A stretch of DNA of 35,000 nt, taken from contig JAHBMJ010004979.1 of the NCBI GenBank assembly GCA_018398765.1, positions 1 to 35,000 on the forward strand. Direction: 5' to 3'. The notes beneath the pieces are model-generated. The model had not been told where the DNA came from and made no database searches. It saw only the letters and a list, made by a program, of their open reading frames with translations. Positions 1-9,869 of the stretch are shown here, one piece after another. The DNA comes from Chromera velia (Eukaryota; Sar; Chromeraceae). Numbering within the stretch: position 1 is the stretch's first letter; every line of letters starts with the position of its first letter. The position numbers were made by a program, and so were the translations under genes.

Positions 1-2
1 AA

Positions 3-872
3 CAAGAGGTTTTCCTCTCCACACACGCAAATCACGTACATGCTACCTCTGTTCCGTTGAGCTTGTTGTGTGATTTAATTAGAGTTGACTTTAATTCAAA
101 TACTATCCGGGTGTTGGGGGAGAGGGTTGCTCAGGTGGAGGGATTCCCACAAGGGAGTCCGTGTTCACCTGGGGGCGCGCGTTTTTACGCTGCATGGAAG
201 GAATATCAGAGAGCACTCCTCCTGAATGTCACTTCATGGCAGTCCTCTAAGTGGTTCATGAGGCGATACATGGACGATCGAACGTTGATGGCTCGTTCTG
301 TCGCTCCCGATTTTCTTGGAAACGATCCTTTTATGCTTTCACTACAGCGCTATGATTTCTACCATGGTACATGTGTTTTGGAGAGACAGTGTGGGAAGGA
401 GGTTTTGGGTCTCTCTCTCTTCACTCTAGAGAGTGCCCCAGAAGTTGTTCTGTTCTCTCCAAAGAATCCGAATAGATCTGTTTTCTCTCTTTTCATTGAT
501 GGGTCTTTGGAAACTCCACATGGAAGTGACTTGTCGTTATATTCTTCGGTTTATTTGCGTCCCCGTTTCGTTCATGGGAATGCATGTATGGTCAGCCGCT
601 CTGCGCGCTCAGGTCTGATATGCGGGCATGTTACAAGAATGCTGTTATCCGCAAATCTACCCACCTGTTTGATAGTAAGGGAGTTGTCATTAATGTTCGT
701 TGAATTGCTGTCCTTGCGATGGCCTTTTAATTTTCTCAGGGAACAATATTTGCGTGTTTTGGTTCATACGGCCAGTACGGATCTGATTGAAGGATGGTTG
801 AATGAGATTGCGTTTCTGGAGCGCTTTAGGCCAACGATGTATTCAATATGTTTACATGTGTATCTTTCTTAG
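3..872 (+). CDS. Reverse transcriptase fragment, left-truncated by window edge
   Basis: The frame is open from the left edge to the stop at 872, so the N-terminus lies outside the window. The reading frame shows [10 protein letters not shown] (141-170), matching RT palm motif B, and RYMDD (YMDD at 267-278), matching the catalytic motif C with its two metal-binding aspartates. [10 protein letters not shown] stretch about 30 residues later resembles the FLGL-type motif D/E region of reverse transcriptases. The 200 residues after that are unrecognised and could be a thumb or connection domain. No RNase H or endonuclease was seen in this frame. The YMDD core with a PQGSP motif does not let me assign a clade; it differs from the YADD of the LINE at 12 kb. 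The function in a retroelement is inferred from family knowledge. It could belong with the RNase H relic downstream, but base composition differs (T/G-rich here, A/C-rich there). Confidence 0.6.
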   Translation, partial: QEVFLSTHANHVHATSVPLSLLCDLIRVDFNSNTIRVLGERVAQVEGFPQGSPCSPGGARFYAAWKEYQRALLLNVTSWQSSKWFMRRYMDDRTLMARSVAPDFLGNDPFMLSLQRYDFYHGTCVLERQCGKEVLGLSLFTLESAPEVVLFSPKNPNRSVFSLFIDGSLETPHGSDLSLYSSVYLRPRFVHGNACMVSRSARSGLICGHVTRMLLSANLPTCLIVRELSLMFVELLSLRWPFNFLREQYLRVLVHTASTDLIEGWLNEIAFLERFRPTMYSICLHVYLS

Positions 873-1344
873 TTCAATTCTTTTTATCTTATTGATCTCC
901 GATCGAACGTCTCTTTTACGTAGCACACAGAGCCAGAAGCGATAGAAAAAAGACAGTGGCGAGACCGAAAGGGGGGGTCGCGCGTGATGTTGTGTGTTGG
1001 AATTGCGGTTGCTCGTCTGGTATGTCAGGATTGAGAGTGTGCGCATTGGTACTGCGGCCTGTGCCAGGACGATTTTAAATTGTACGCGCGACCGATCGTT
1101 CACGAAGTGGTGTTTGAGCCATGCCGAGATGTATTGATTTTTCATGCCGTACGTGTATTTAGCATCGAATTGGCATGCATCCGTCTATCTATATATGCGT
1201 GCTGAGATACAGGCATATGAGATTTCGAGTAGAAGGACTGCTCTTCCACTGAACACAGTGCTGCCGCCTACTAGCACAGTGCGGAGACGGTTAGGACATA
1301 CGTTACAGCTGTCTGAAGTAACTCAATTTCTAAGGTAACACTAA
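873..1344. other. No convincing gene between two retroelement fragments
   Basis: Both strands carry only short frames without recognisable motifs. A plus-strand frame at 1144-1338 is in phase with the LINE fragment starting at 1345 but is separated from it by two TAA codons. It could therefore be decayed upstream coding sequence of that element. Confidence 0.4.
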
Positions 1345-2112
1345 TTGTGGAAACATGAAGCATATGCGGCCTTTGCACACCCCTCTCTGAAAGACTACTT
1401 GTTATTCCCAACCAATAGCATCGCACTCCCACACCGACGTGTAATACTACTCACTCGTCTGGATCTATGCCCAACTGCAGTCAGGAATACGCAGTGGAGG
1501 AAGGAGGCCATGTTCTCCGCCAGCAGCCGATGTGTCTACTGCAAAAACAAGAGAATAGGCACCCACTACAAAGATCTCCCTATTGGAGACATGCTGTACT
1601 ATCTCACGGAATGCCCGCAGTTCGAGAAACAACACAAGTCGCTCCTCTTTTCTGGATCCGCCACTGCCGCAAGACACCTAAAAAAGTCCGCGTTAGACTT
1701 CCAAAAAGTAAACACGCAGGAGCGATACCTCATCAGCCTGCTTATCCGAGATATAACAACACATGCCGGAGCAGTCGACAGAGCACTCGTACAACTACTC
1801 CCCCCTCTCCGTGCATGTACCAACAGGGGTACCCCCAGACCTCCTCTCACGTGCTACAAAATGGGGCTACAATCCCCCAACACAGCTCCCTCAACCAACA
1901 AACACACAGGCAGAGGACCGCGGTTACCCTTCTCGTATGTAACAAACACAATGCACCTAGTAGACTTTCATAGCCACCAATGTCATCTGGAGTCACAACA
2001 GCCCAATATAACTCTACAAACCAGACCGGAGCCCAGCCTGTGGTCACAGCGACAAGGACAGGCCCACAACTGCCGACCTCAGCGGCCCCCTCCTCCAACA
2101 ACTCCGCCCTAA
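1345..2112 (+). pseudogene. Non-LTR retrotransposon C-terminal region with Cys/His motif
   Basis: The frame contains a stretch typical of LINE ORF2 after the reverse transcriptase: RLDLCPTAVRNTQWR, then CVYCKNKR...DMLYYLTECPQFEKQ (about 1530-1635). This matches the CxxC...H...C zinc-knuckle-like segment seen as 'C..C....T..HLL.ECP.F' in many LINE proteins. The last 90 codons are proline-rich and low in complexity. No ATG context supports an independent gene, and two TAA codons lie just upstream in frame, so I read this as part of a decayed element. The RNase H domain that should follow lies in another frame from 2127, which implies a frameshift near 2113-2126. Assignment to a RNase H-bearing LINE clade is inference. 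Confidence 0.6.
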
Positions 2113-2126
2113 CGCACCCCCTCTAA

Positions 2127-2639
2127 AGCAACCCACAACATAGCCCGCCAAACTACCGCCTCCCTAATGCCCCACGCACAATAGTATACACAGACGGGGC
2201 TTGCCCAGGCAATGGAAAGGCATATACAAAGGTCGGATATGGAGTCTACTGGGGGCCAGCTCATGAGCTCAACACTTTTGAGAGACTGCGCGGGCATCAA
2301 ACAAACAACCGTGCAGAACTGACAGCGATCATACAAGCCATCCTGCAAGCCATCAAGTATGGCAGCCCACAGAACATGGTAATACGCTCTGACTCCTGGT
2401 ACAGCTGCAAGGGCCTCAGCGAATGGGTGTCACGGTGGAGTAAAAACGACTGGAAGCGGCCGGGAGGCAAGGCGGTAGACAACCAAGACCTCTAGCGCCA
2501 GCTCCTTTTAGCGATTGCCCACTATGAAGACAGACTTGGGGGGAAAATCCAAATTACGTGGGTAAAAGGCCATACGGGGGTCTACGAGAATGAGAAAGCA
2601 GATAGGCTGGCCAGAGAGGGCGCCCGCAAATCACTATGA
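2127..2639 (+). pseudogene. RNase HI domain of a LINE, one in-frame TAG
   Basis: Translation in the frame of 2181 gives a clear RNase HI fold. YTDGACPGNG has the first catalytic Asp at 2193-2195, NNRAELTAI the Glu at 2316-2318, RSDSWY the second Asp at 2391-2393, and WVKGHTG..ENEKADRLA the conserved His at 2571-2573 and last Asp at 2601-2603. The whole D-E-D-D set plus His is present, which means RNA-strand cleavage in RNA/DNA hybrids for known family members. A TAG at 2493-2495 falls in NQDL*RQLL, where family members usually have Trp (NQDLW), so one G-to-A change explains it. The frame ends at TGA 2637-2639. The domain follows the Cys/His motif region as in RNase H-bearing LINEs, but in a different frame, so the copy is inactive unless recoded. 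Confidence 0.87.
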
Positions 2640-2669
2640 ACGCGATGTAGCCACTGACCAAGCCGTACG

Positions 2670-3282
2670 AATGAAATAATAAATAACTGACTGAATGAAT
2701 AAATGACGGAATTAATATAAACGTGAAATACAGGTTAAATAAATGACTACACGAATGAATGAATGAATGAATGAATGAATAAATGAATGAATGAATGAAG
2801 CAATGAATAAATGAATGAAAGAATGAACGAATGAATAAATAAATGTATGTATGAATGAATGACTGAATGACTGAATGAACCAATTAATAAATGAATGAAA
2901 GAATATGAATGAATGAATGAATGAATGAATAAATGAATGAATGAACAAATGATTGAACAAAGAAATGAACGAATGAAGGAATGAATGAAGGAATGAATGA
3001 ATGCCATTAAATGAATAAATGAATGAACGAATAGCTGCATAAATAAGTGAGAGGTGAGTGAATGGATGCATGAATAAATGAATACATGAAGAATCAATGC
3101 TTACATGAATACATGGATGAAAGGTGGGACAAATGAATGACTGAATGAAAGCATGCAGGAATGAATGAGAGAATGCATGCATGAATGAATAAAAGAATGA
3201 ATCAATAAATAAATGAATGAACGAATGAATGAATAAATAAATGAATGAAACCATAAGTGAATGAATGAATGAATATAATATG
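2670..3282. repeat. (GAAT)n tetranucleotide array, about 600 bp
   Basis: The array is a long imperfect run of GAAT/AAAT/GAAC units that starts about 30 bp after the RNase H stop codon and ends near 3282. It produces long spurious minus-strand frames rich in Phe, Ile, His and Ser. Its position directly behind the LINE suggests the element's 3' tail expanded into a microsatellite, although an independent array is possible. Confidence 0.9.
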
Positions 3283-3865
3283 CGATGCATATAATTGAAT
3301 TGACAGGAGGGGGGGGGGTCGTGACAAGTGTCTTACAGGTTTTTTATCAGTGTCAAAAATACACTAGTTTTCCTTGTTTGACATGGGGCACCCTGAGGCT
3401 CACGTCATCGCCAAGGCGTAAGCAGCCGGTTGGGTTTTTTCCTGCCTTAAGATGGTACTGTGCCGATCATGCTGGTCAATGGTAGGTCAGAGAGAGCAAG
3501 CATATGTCCAAATAAACATTGTTTCTAAACTAGATGTGGCAGTTTAACCCAAAAACTATTCCCTCTCAGGCGGCAAACGTGGAAAATACCATAAAGAACG
3601 AATTATGCATGATGTAGGGGTAGGATACTCCTGTAGAGGAGATGCCCGAAGTCTTCCGAACCTAACATAACATAACATAACCCGAGCCCACGCAACAGGC
3701 ATGCTCATATGCAGGATGCCACTTCCACAGGCTCCAGTGGCATGCTGGGGCCCAGCAAAAAATCGTCTAGACCAAAGCCTCTTAGTATTAATCCTCAGGG
3801 CCGTCTTACAAAAAGACTGTCTGGAGTCTAGACGATGAAAGTGGAAAGACTATTATGTACTATCA
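3283..3865. other. Intergenic, with a CATAA pentamer run and an 11-bp inverted repeat
   Basis: No coding signal was found. A G10 run sits near 3309-3318. The segment 3661-3683 is a short (CATAA)n run. ATCGTCTAGAC at 3762-3772 and GTCTAGACGAT at 3826-3836 form a perfect 11-bp inverted repeat with a 53-bp loop. No matching direct repeats were found around it. Confidence 0.6.
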
Positions 3866-4904
3866 TGTAAACAGACAGAAAGATAGAAGTGGAGAGTTCG
3901 TTATTCAAGCACGAAAGATGAAAGTGAAGAGAAGTTCAATGTTTGCGTGTTTATCTTCATAGATGGGAGTTCTGGTTTGTTCTTATACTATTCCACAACC
4001 ATTCATAGCTATTCAAACCATTTTAAGTTCTATCATTTTTTTTTTAAGTTCTTTATCTATCTTTGTCAAAAGTATTCAAAATTTGGTAAATTATCCACAG
4101 TGGTACATAAATTATAACTGAAATTACGTAAGTTTACACATTTTTTTTTCTTTTGTTTCTATCTCTAATTTTATATGTCCAGCTGCAAATGGGGCTTTGA
4201 ATAAACGTAAGCCTTTTCGGTTTTCCTACCAAATCTCTCCCCAACAAGAATTTTATAGAAACGTAAACTCACAATGTATTGTTATAGTAAATATGTTGAA
4301 AATTCTGCTAGAAATTCCTTGTGAGGAAGTCTTTGTTGTTCTTTGTTCAAATGTTGTAAACTCCATCTTCCATCCTCCTCCAAATGATTCTGCTTTAAAT
4401 TTCACATTTCAGGAAGGAAAACATTCTCTGTGGTCCAGGAAAAGCCAGCATCCAAGCATATGAAAACAGAAAAGAAAACCAGAGAAATGAAACTGGAACA
4501 GACGTCAGCTTTTGTATGGAATTATCAACCAGACGAGATTTAGAGCATATTGTTTGTTCCAATGAGGGGTCATACACGCGGACAGACAAGAAAGATGAAG
4601 ACTGAAAGGTTATTATATGAGGAGACAAGGAAGATGAAAGTGCCAGTGAAGCGGACTTTCTGCAAGGAGACGGGCTAGCAGATAGGATGAAACTGGAGAG
4701 GCCCTTAACACGCAGGCAGGAAAGATGGAAGCTAGCGGAAAGTAGTCATGCAAGCCGGCAAGATAGACAAAAGTGAAGAGTCGTCATGTTCGACAGCGCA
4801 CGACAGAAGAAAGTAGAGACCCACCAAGCAAGCAAAAAAGAAAGATGGGAATATGAAAGTGAAGAGGCGTCGAGCAAGAAGAAAGAAAGAAAGATGGAAG
4901 TGGA
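3866..4904. repeat. Degenerate copies of the 38-bp minisatellite, with an AT-rich stretch
   Basis: Recognisable but diverged units such as AAACAGACAGAAAGAT occur at 3866-3935 and again from about 4570 onward. They are separated by an AT-rich, apparently non-coding stretch (3950-4560). Similarity to the regular array rises steadily towards 4905, as expected when unequal exchange homogenises the centre of an array and leaves decaying edges. Confidence 0.6.
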
Positions 4905-5496
4905 GAGGCCGTCATACAAACAGAGAGACGGAAGTGGAGAGGCCGTCATGTAAACAGACAGAAAGAGGAAAGTGGAGAGGCCGTCGTGCAAGAAGACAGA
5001 ACGATTAAAGTAGAGAAGCCGTCATGCAAACAGACAGAAAGATGAAAGTGGAGAGGCCGTCGTGCAAACAGACAGAAAGATGGAAGTGGAAAGGCCGTCA
5101 TGCAAACAGACAAAAAGATGGAAGTGGAGAGGCCGTCATGCAAACAGACAGAAAGACGAAAGTGGAGAGGCCGTCATGCAAACAGACAGAAAGATGGAAG
5201 TGGAGAGGCCATCGTGCAAACAGACAGAAAGATGGAAGCGGGGAGGCTGTCATGGAAACAGACAGAAAGATGGAGGTGGAGAGGCCGTCGTGCAAACAGA
5301 CAGAAAGACGAAAGTGGAGAGGCGCCATGCAAACAGAAGATGGAAGTGGAGAGGCGCCATACAAACAGACAGAAAGATGGAAGCGGAGAGGTGCCATGCA
5401 AACAGACAGAAAGATGAAAGTGGAGAAGCCGTCATGCAAACAGACAGAAAGATGGAAGTAGAGAGGCCGTCATGCAAACAGATAGAAAGACGTCGA
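4905..5496. repeat. 38-bp minisatellite array, about 15 copies
   Basis: The unit begins GCCGTCATGCAAACAGACAG and continues AAAGATGGAAGTGGAGAG. Units start at intervals of 38 bp from about 4943 to 5285. Shorter 32-36-bp units follow, and full units return at about 5427 and 5465. Because 38 is not a multiple of 3, each frame cycles through all three readings, giving long open frames on both strands that are artefacts. The right edge at about 5494 cuts directly into the Helitron-like frame. Confidence 0.92.
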
Positions 5497-8232
5497 TTTG
5501 CTTCACGGCCAACTGCTGAATGATCTCTGTTTCCTGCCACCCATTGATCTGAGCTAGGTGACTTTCGTAGTGTCCTTGACGGGTCTGCAGTACAATCAGA
5601 ACTGCAAAAGAGAAGGCCGGACAATGTACGGCGTTTTGTCGCACATTTCTCAGCTCCGTCCGGGCTCTCCCTTGAAGGCTGCGTGGGGGAAAGTATTCTC
5701 TGCCTGGAACAGGCATGCTCTTCCATTTGTTTCCTGCTCCAACGAACCCCCCAACCCCATAGACGAAAACACCTGGAAATGCGTCTACAAGCATCCAGGA
5801 AGAAGTGTACGTGTCCAGGGGCTCAGAAGGCGTGGGAGGTATGATGAGGGTGCCTGGGTCGGCCGCGTCTGGCGGACTACTGCTATCTTCTGGCTGGGAT
5901 GCTGGGTAGGTCGGTAGAGCGCTGCGAGGTCTCGCTGAAGCGGGAACAGAGCTGTGGGAGGACCTTCAGAAACCAGACTTCCACGTGTCTGTGGCTGCCG
6001 CACTTCGAGCGACAGAAGCTTCACGCTGAAGAGCCATCCGTTTTTGCTCGCCTTCAGGAATTCCGCAGAGGCCCTGATCGATCACCCCCGAGATATTCCA
6101 GTGGATGATGACTGGAGATTCATCGTCTTCATCAGGGGGGGACGCAGCAGGCTGAGGTGAATCGGCTGCCTCCGACAAAGAAGTTGCTGAAACCCGAACC
6201 GGCGGTGCCTCTGCAGGGCTGGAGGCTGAAGCTGGCGGATCAGAGGGGGGGGCCCTGGCAGAAGCGGCTGCAGCATGGGTGGGCTTCGCGGACTGCTTTT
6301 TGGGTGGTGGAGCGAATTCGTCTTCTTCGTCTTCTTCGTCAACTTCCACTAAGCTAAGGTCGATTGCCTAATGGGAATCCTTTGCCTGCGCCTTCGAAAT
6401 TTCTGCTTCCATCTCTTTGACTCTCTCTTCATCCACAGTCGACCCCTCTGCAATATATCGATGGTCGTACTTGCACTTCTATCGAATTGCCTGCAGAATC
6501 AGCTGAGGGTGGGCCGTGATGGAATGCTTCAACTGAGAAGCAAGGTCCGCTTTCTTTCCTCTGTACAAAACTCTCATGCTGCCTTTCAACGTGTTCAGTC
6601 GGTGAGGGAGAATTCATTCGCGTGCCTCAAGGCAAGCCTGGATGGCATTGACATCTTGGGGGAAGAACGTCTTGCCCCCGCGAATGTGTTGGTGCCCCCG
6701 AAGCGCACTCTGTCGGCTGACTTCGATTCCTGCAGGCGTCACCTTGAAGATCCACGCCACGATGCGGACCTGCAATAATCAAAGACATGCCATTTTTTGT
6801 TTCAAATTGCTTTTTGGAGCTCTATGTGTAATCGATGAACAGACGAAAATCGAGGGAGTGTGTAAAACAGGGGGAGAGTAAGATGAAAAGAAAATCAGAG
6901 TGATGCTGCACAGTGACTGAATGCATGCACTGTATGAAAACGCCTTGTCGTTGTTTTCGCCAACGAATTTGCTGGTGTCTTTTTGAAGGGATCAGACTAC
7001 GCACCTTGGCAATGAGGCTAGCAATGAGGGCTGCATCAACAATGCCCAAGTCGGTAGTCCAGTCAGGGGTCAGCACCTCTGGAATGGGAAGAAGGGGACT
7101 GTACGCTTCTGTCATCCGGGGATCTCCGTTCCACCGTAGGACCAACGCGTCTGGGGGTCTGCGGTTGCTGGCAATCGCCTCAGCACACTGTTTGCAGAGT
7201 ACCAGTCCGCATCTTACCGAGTCTGCAGGGATTTTGGACAGGAGGAAGACACACGCAGATCCGCGGTTGCTTGGATGGATTTGTACATATTCCGTCAATC
7301 GCTGCAGGGGGAGAGAATGTTTCTCAATCTGTTAGACGAAAGGCGGAGGGAGTGAGCAGGAGAGGGACAAGAAGAAACAGAGAGGACCCCTGTGAGAGAT
7401 GATGAATGGAAGACAGATCGACGTCTTCGTTCATACAAGTTGAGGTGGGGAAGATGGAAGCATCGAAGAAGGCGGACGAAACTTGAAAAAGCCTGTCAAC
7501 TTACCGTCCAGTCGAAGAAATCGCGACGGAAGCTCTTTTAAAGAGGTCTCGTTTAGAAGTCCATCTCCGGAGAGCACAAGACCAGTCAATGAGGTGAAGG
7601 GGGGCGGGTAGTCAAACACTCGTGGCGCATTTTCTACAACTACAGAAAGGAACAGGTTGGACAACCAGGATAAGCTGTTTACGCGAAGTACTTTCTCGGT
7701 CTCCATCTTGCACTCTTCTGCATCGTCCGGTTCCGCATCACTGCTCACATCGGATTCCTCCGCGATTTTGTCAGCGGAGTCAATTTCTTCCGTGGGATCT
7801 CGCCTCCTTCTCTACTTCGCATCTTTTTTCTTTGTAACAGTTCTCCACTGTTCCCACTGAAAAGATTCACCATCCTCTTTACAAATACAAGGGCGCTTTC
7901 CACAGGTTCCACAACGACTGTCGACACACAGAAAAGTGCTCAGACCACAGTGTACACATTTGTCCAAGTATCCTTCTCTCCCTTCCTGATCAGCATTGTG
8001 CTGCTCAGCCGCAAGCCTGACTGCAGGGCTCGCCTGTCGATGCTTGTTTTCACAAATTGCAGAAATTAGCGCAGTGAAACACGCAACTGAGGAAATGAGA
8101 CCGGCGAGGACCATCAACCCACAGACAGCACAGGGGAAGCGTCTGTAGGCACTCGGTAAATCCCTTGAACGACAGTGGTGCACTGCGACAGCATATTCTC
8201 GGACTGTCGGAGTCTGTGGAAAGTTCAGTCAT
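5494..8232 (-). pseudogene. Helitron-like transposase, N-terminal part, with introns and five in-frame stops
   Basis: Read on the minus strand, three blocks join in phase: about 8183-7437, 7328-7005 and 6769-5494. The intron 7004-6770 is clean (GTGCGT donor, TTGCAG acceptor, phase 0). The intron 7436-7329 is tentative. In order the protein shows a Cys-rich module (CVHCG...CGTCGKRPC), a LCKQC segment, and then ALIASLIAKVRIV..LRGHQHI..FFPQDV. That last stretch matches the conserved region (DUF6570 type) ahead of Helitron Rep, in which 'LIAR...LKGHVI.FPQDV' recurs. After an acidic proline-rich linker comes AFPGVFVYGVGGF...CPAFSFAVLIVLQTRQ, like the Helitron 'FP.LFPYG.GG...F.F' segment. Rep HUH and helicase motifs are absent because the minisatellite starts there. 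Stops at 7812 (TAG), 6614 (TGA), 6479 (TAG), 6368 (TAG) and 5966 (TGA) are all in frame. The first exon is unresolved; an ATG at 8232 lies in another frame. Confidence 0.68.
6770..7004 (-). other. Intron in the Helitron-like relic
   Basis: On the minus strand the donor is AAG|GTGCGT and the acceptor TTGCAG|GTC, phase 0. Joining the two exons gives a continuous IAK|VRIVAWIF sequence across a family-conserved region, which supports the splice. Confidence 0.7.
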
Positions 8233-8638
8233 TGAAGTCGTCGAAGCAAGCGGTGTTCAGTGAATGCCTGCACCACAGAGTTGATAAAATTATATTTATA
8301 CAGGACGACACAATAGGACAAAATTTCCTTTCTTATGATACGCCTTTGTGGCAATGCAGTTGATTGAAGGGCGGTCGCTCATGGTTGAAAGCAGCAAAGA
8401 TCAGACTAATTCAATCAAGAGCAGCACAGCAATGAGAATGTGACACAAAAAGAGGGTGTCCATTGGAAACAACCTAACGCTACTGCAAGTAATGAGACGT
8501 GTAGCAGGAGCAGACCAAAGCATGCAGGTTCAGACAGATCCAAGGAAGTCGTCTGTAACAGCTGACCGTGTCGTCTTGCTGCAAGACTGAATCAGATTCA
8601 TGCGTGGATGTGTGTGCATAGTTTGTATGCATGTAGCC

Positions 8639-9118
8639 TCATGCGCTGCTGACCTTCGTTCGCTCGGCTGACTTCGCTGCCCGTTTTTCTTCTTTAATGC
8701 GTCGTTGTTCAGCTTTGTGGTATGCGACTCGGCAAGCTGGTGTACAACGCAACTGGTGCGGGTAGCTTGTGACGAACGCACACCGAGTTTGTCCGTCTCC
8801 TCTAGTACACGCAGAATTCTGATAAACTCTCGACCACTGACGAGCTGGTTGTTTTTGTCGCCGAGCTGGAGGTGCTTGTCTTTGTCGCCGAGCTGCTTGC
8901 ATGTTTAACCGAATTTTCACATTGCAAGAAACAGAACACCATTTTTTGCGTCGATCAGTGCAGTGGAAGACTTGCGTGCACCCAGGTGCTTGACATTTTC
9001 TACTTTCATCATCTATTTCGCACTGTGTGCAACAGTACAGCTTCTTTGCACTCTTTGTTAAAAACTTTCCACCGCATCCTGCTTTTTTGCAGACCTTGTG
9101 TGCCAGCTTGGGAGCCAT
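8639..9118 (-). CDS. Small basic protein with three cysteine (zinc-ribbon-like) modules
   Basis: This is an intact intronless frame of 159 residues with an ATG start at 9118. Three modules share the layout C-x4-C...(Y/W/R)C-x3-C: VCKKAGC...LYCCTQC, KCQAPGC...KWCSVSC and ACTRGDGQTRC...LRCTPAC. A YCS..C ending of this kind is common in short zinc-binding ribbons, so zinc binding is likely but the target is unknown. Between modules two and three is a direct repeat of ARRQ(R/K)Q, and the C-terminus is rich in Lys, Arg and Glu, suggesting nucleic-acid contact. It lies about 400 bp upstream of the Helitron-like relic on the same strand. It could be an accessory ORF of that element or an unrelated gene. 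Unlike its neighbour it has no internal stop, which suggests it is younger or under selection. Confidence 0.55.
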   Translation of the reverse strand: MAPKLAHKVCKKAGCGGKFLTKSAKKLYCCTQCEIDDESRKCQAPGCTQVFHCTDRRKKWCSVSCNVKIRLNMQAARRQRQAPPARRQKQPARQWSRVYQNSACTRGDGQTRCAFVTSYPHQLRCTPACRVAYHKAEQRRIKEEKRAAKSAERTKVSSA

Positions 9119-9869
9119 TTCTAGCTCGAGGCCAGGTGCTGGATGGCACTAATGTGTGTCTTCTATATGTGCATGAGGGCATAAAGGAAGGAGTGTCTGT
9201 GGAAAGCTAGCTGATTCAGCTGGTACAGAAAATGACTGCATGTGTCAATGTCTATTAAATTTTTTTTGTCGAGGTGTACAAGGATGGTTGCATCATTTGT
9301 GTTATTGTCGTTTGTGGGATTGAGTGTTGGAGCGGAGCCAGGCTTCGACTTTTGTATGACAGTATTAATATATCACCCGGTGTCATCGATATATATACAT
9401 TTTACTATCATTTTACTTCTTCATACAGATGCATACCAATTAATTGAGTTGCATGCTTGCGTCAAAGAGTTAATCCCGCATAGGTTGCTTGAAGGACACG
9501 TTTTTTGAAGTTTTCGCGGATACAGTTATGCGCATAGCTTGAACTTTCCGCGACCGTTGGCACGAACTTTCCATGATCGTTCGCACGGAGCTGTTGCATT
9601 GCACGTTGCGTGACGGATGGGTATCGCTTCACTCGCGCGCGTTACCCTTTGTGCCAGGTCACGGGGGTGTACAGAGCTAGACAAGAACCGAGGCCCTGGG
9701 CCCCGGATAGCCCCGGCACACAGCGTGCTAAAAGATTTATTCATATAGTTATCTGTGTTGAGCGTTATCAGTTTGAGCTTCTAACTCTTTATAGTTCTTT
9801 CACACCAATCGTTACCAATATATAATTTTTTTTTTGTTGTATTTTTTAGTCATTATGATCTTAAATACA
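9119..9869. other. No convincing gene
   Basis: Short frames occur on both strands but none shows motifs or splice support. A plus-strand frame at 9242-9508 has a hydrophobic start but no other supporting signal. T-rich tracts lie near 9823-9847. Confidence 0.4.

Noticed and set aside
2554-3290. Long minus-strand Phe/Ile/His/Ser frames
   Set aside because: They are direct translations of the (GAAT)n array in successive frames.
3661-3683. Telomere-like CCTAACATAACATAACC run
   Set aside because: It is a short CATAA pentamer run, too short and of the wrong unit for a telomeric array.
5024-5794. Several overlapping frames encoding MQTDRK... and ...SVCMTAS... repeats
   Set aside because: The 38-bp minisatellite keeps all frames open on both strands. 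The repeated peptides come from the array, except where the minus frame continues into the Helitron-like sequence.
5558-7335. Plus-strand frames such as 6371-6778 and 6913-7335
   Set aside because: They are shadows of the minus-strand Helitron-like exons, which have recognisable conserved segments and a fitting intron.
7437-7505. Alternative Helitron-like intron donor GTAAGT at 7504
   Set aside because: It matches the consensus better than GTATGA at 7436, but it leaves phase 1 while the downstream exon needs phase 0. The 7436 donor keeps the frame, so it was preferred, though not proven.
9242-9508. Small ORF with a hydrophobic N-terminus resembling a signal peptide
   Set aside because: There is no domain, splice site or composition support, and the AT-rich context makes a chance frame likely.
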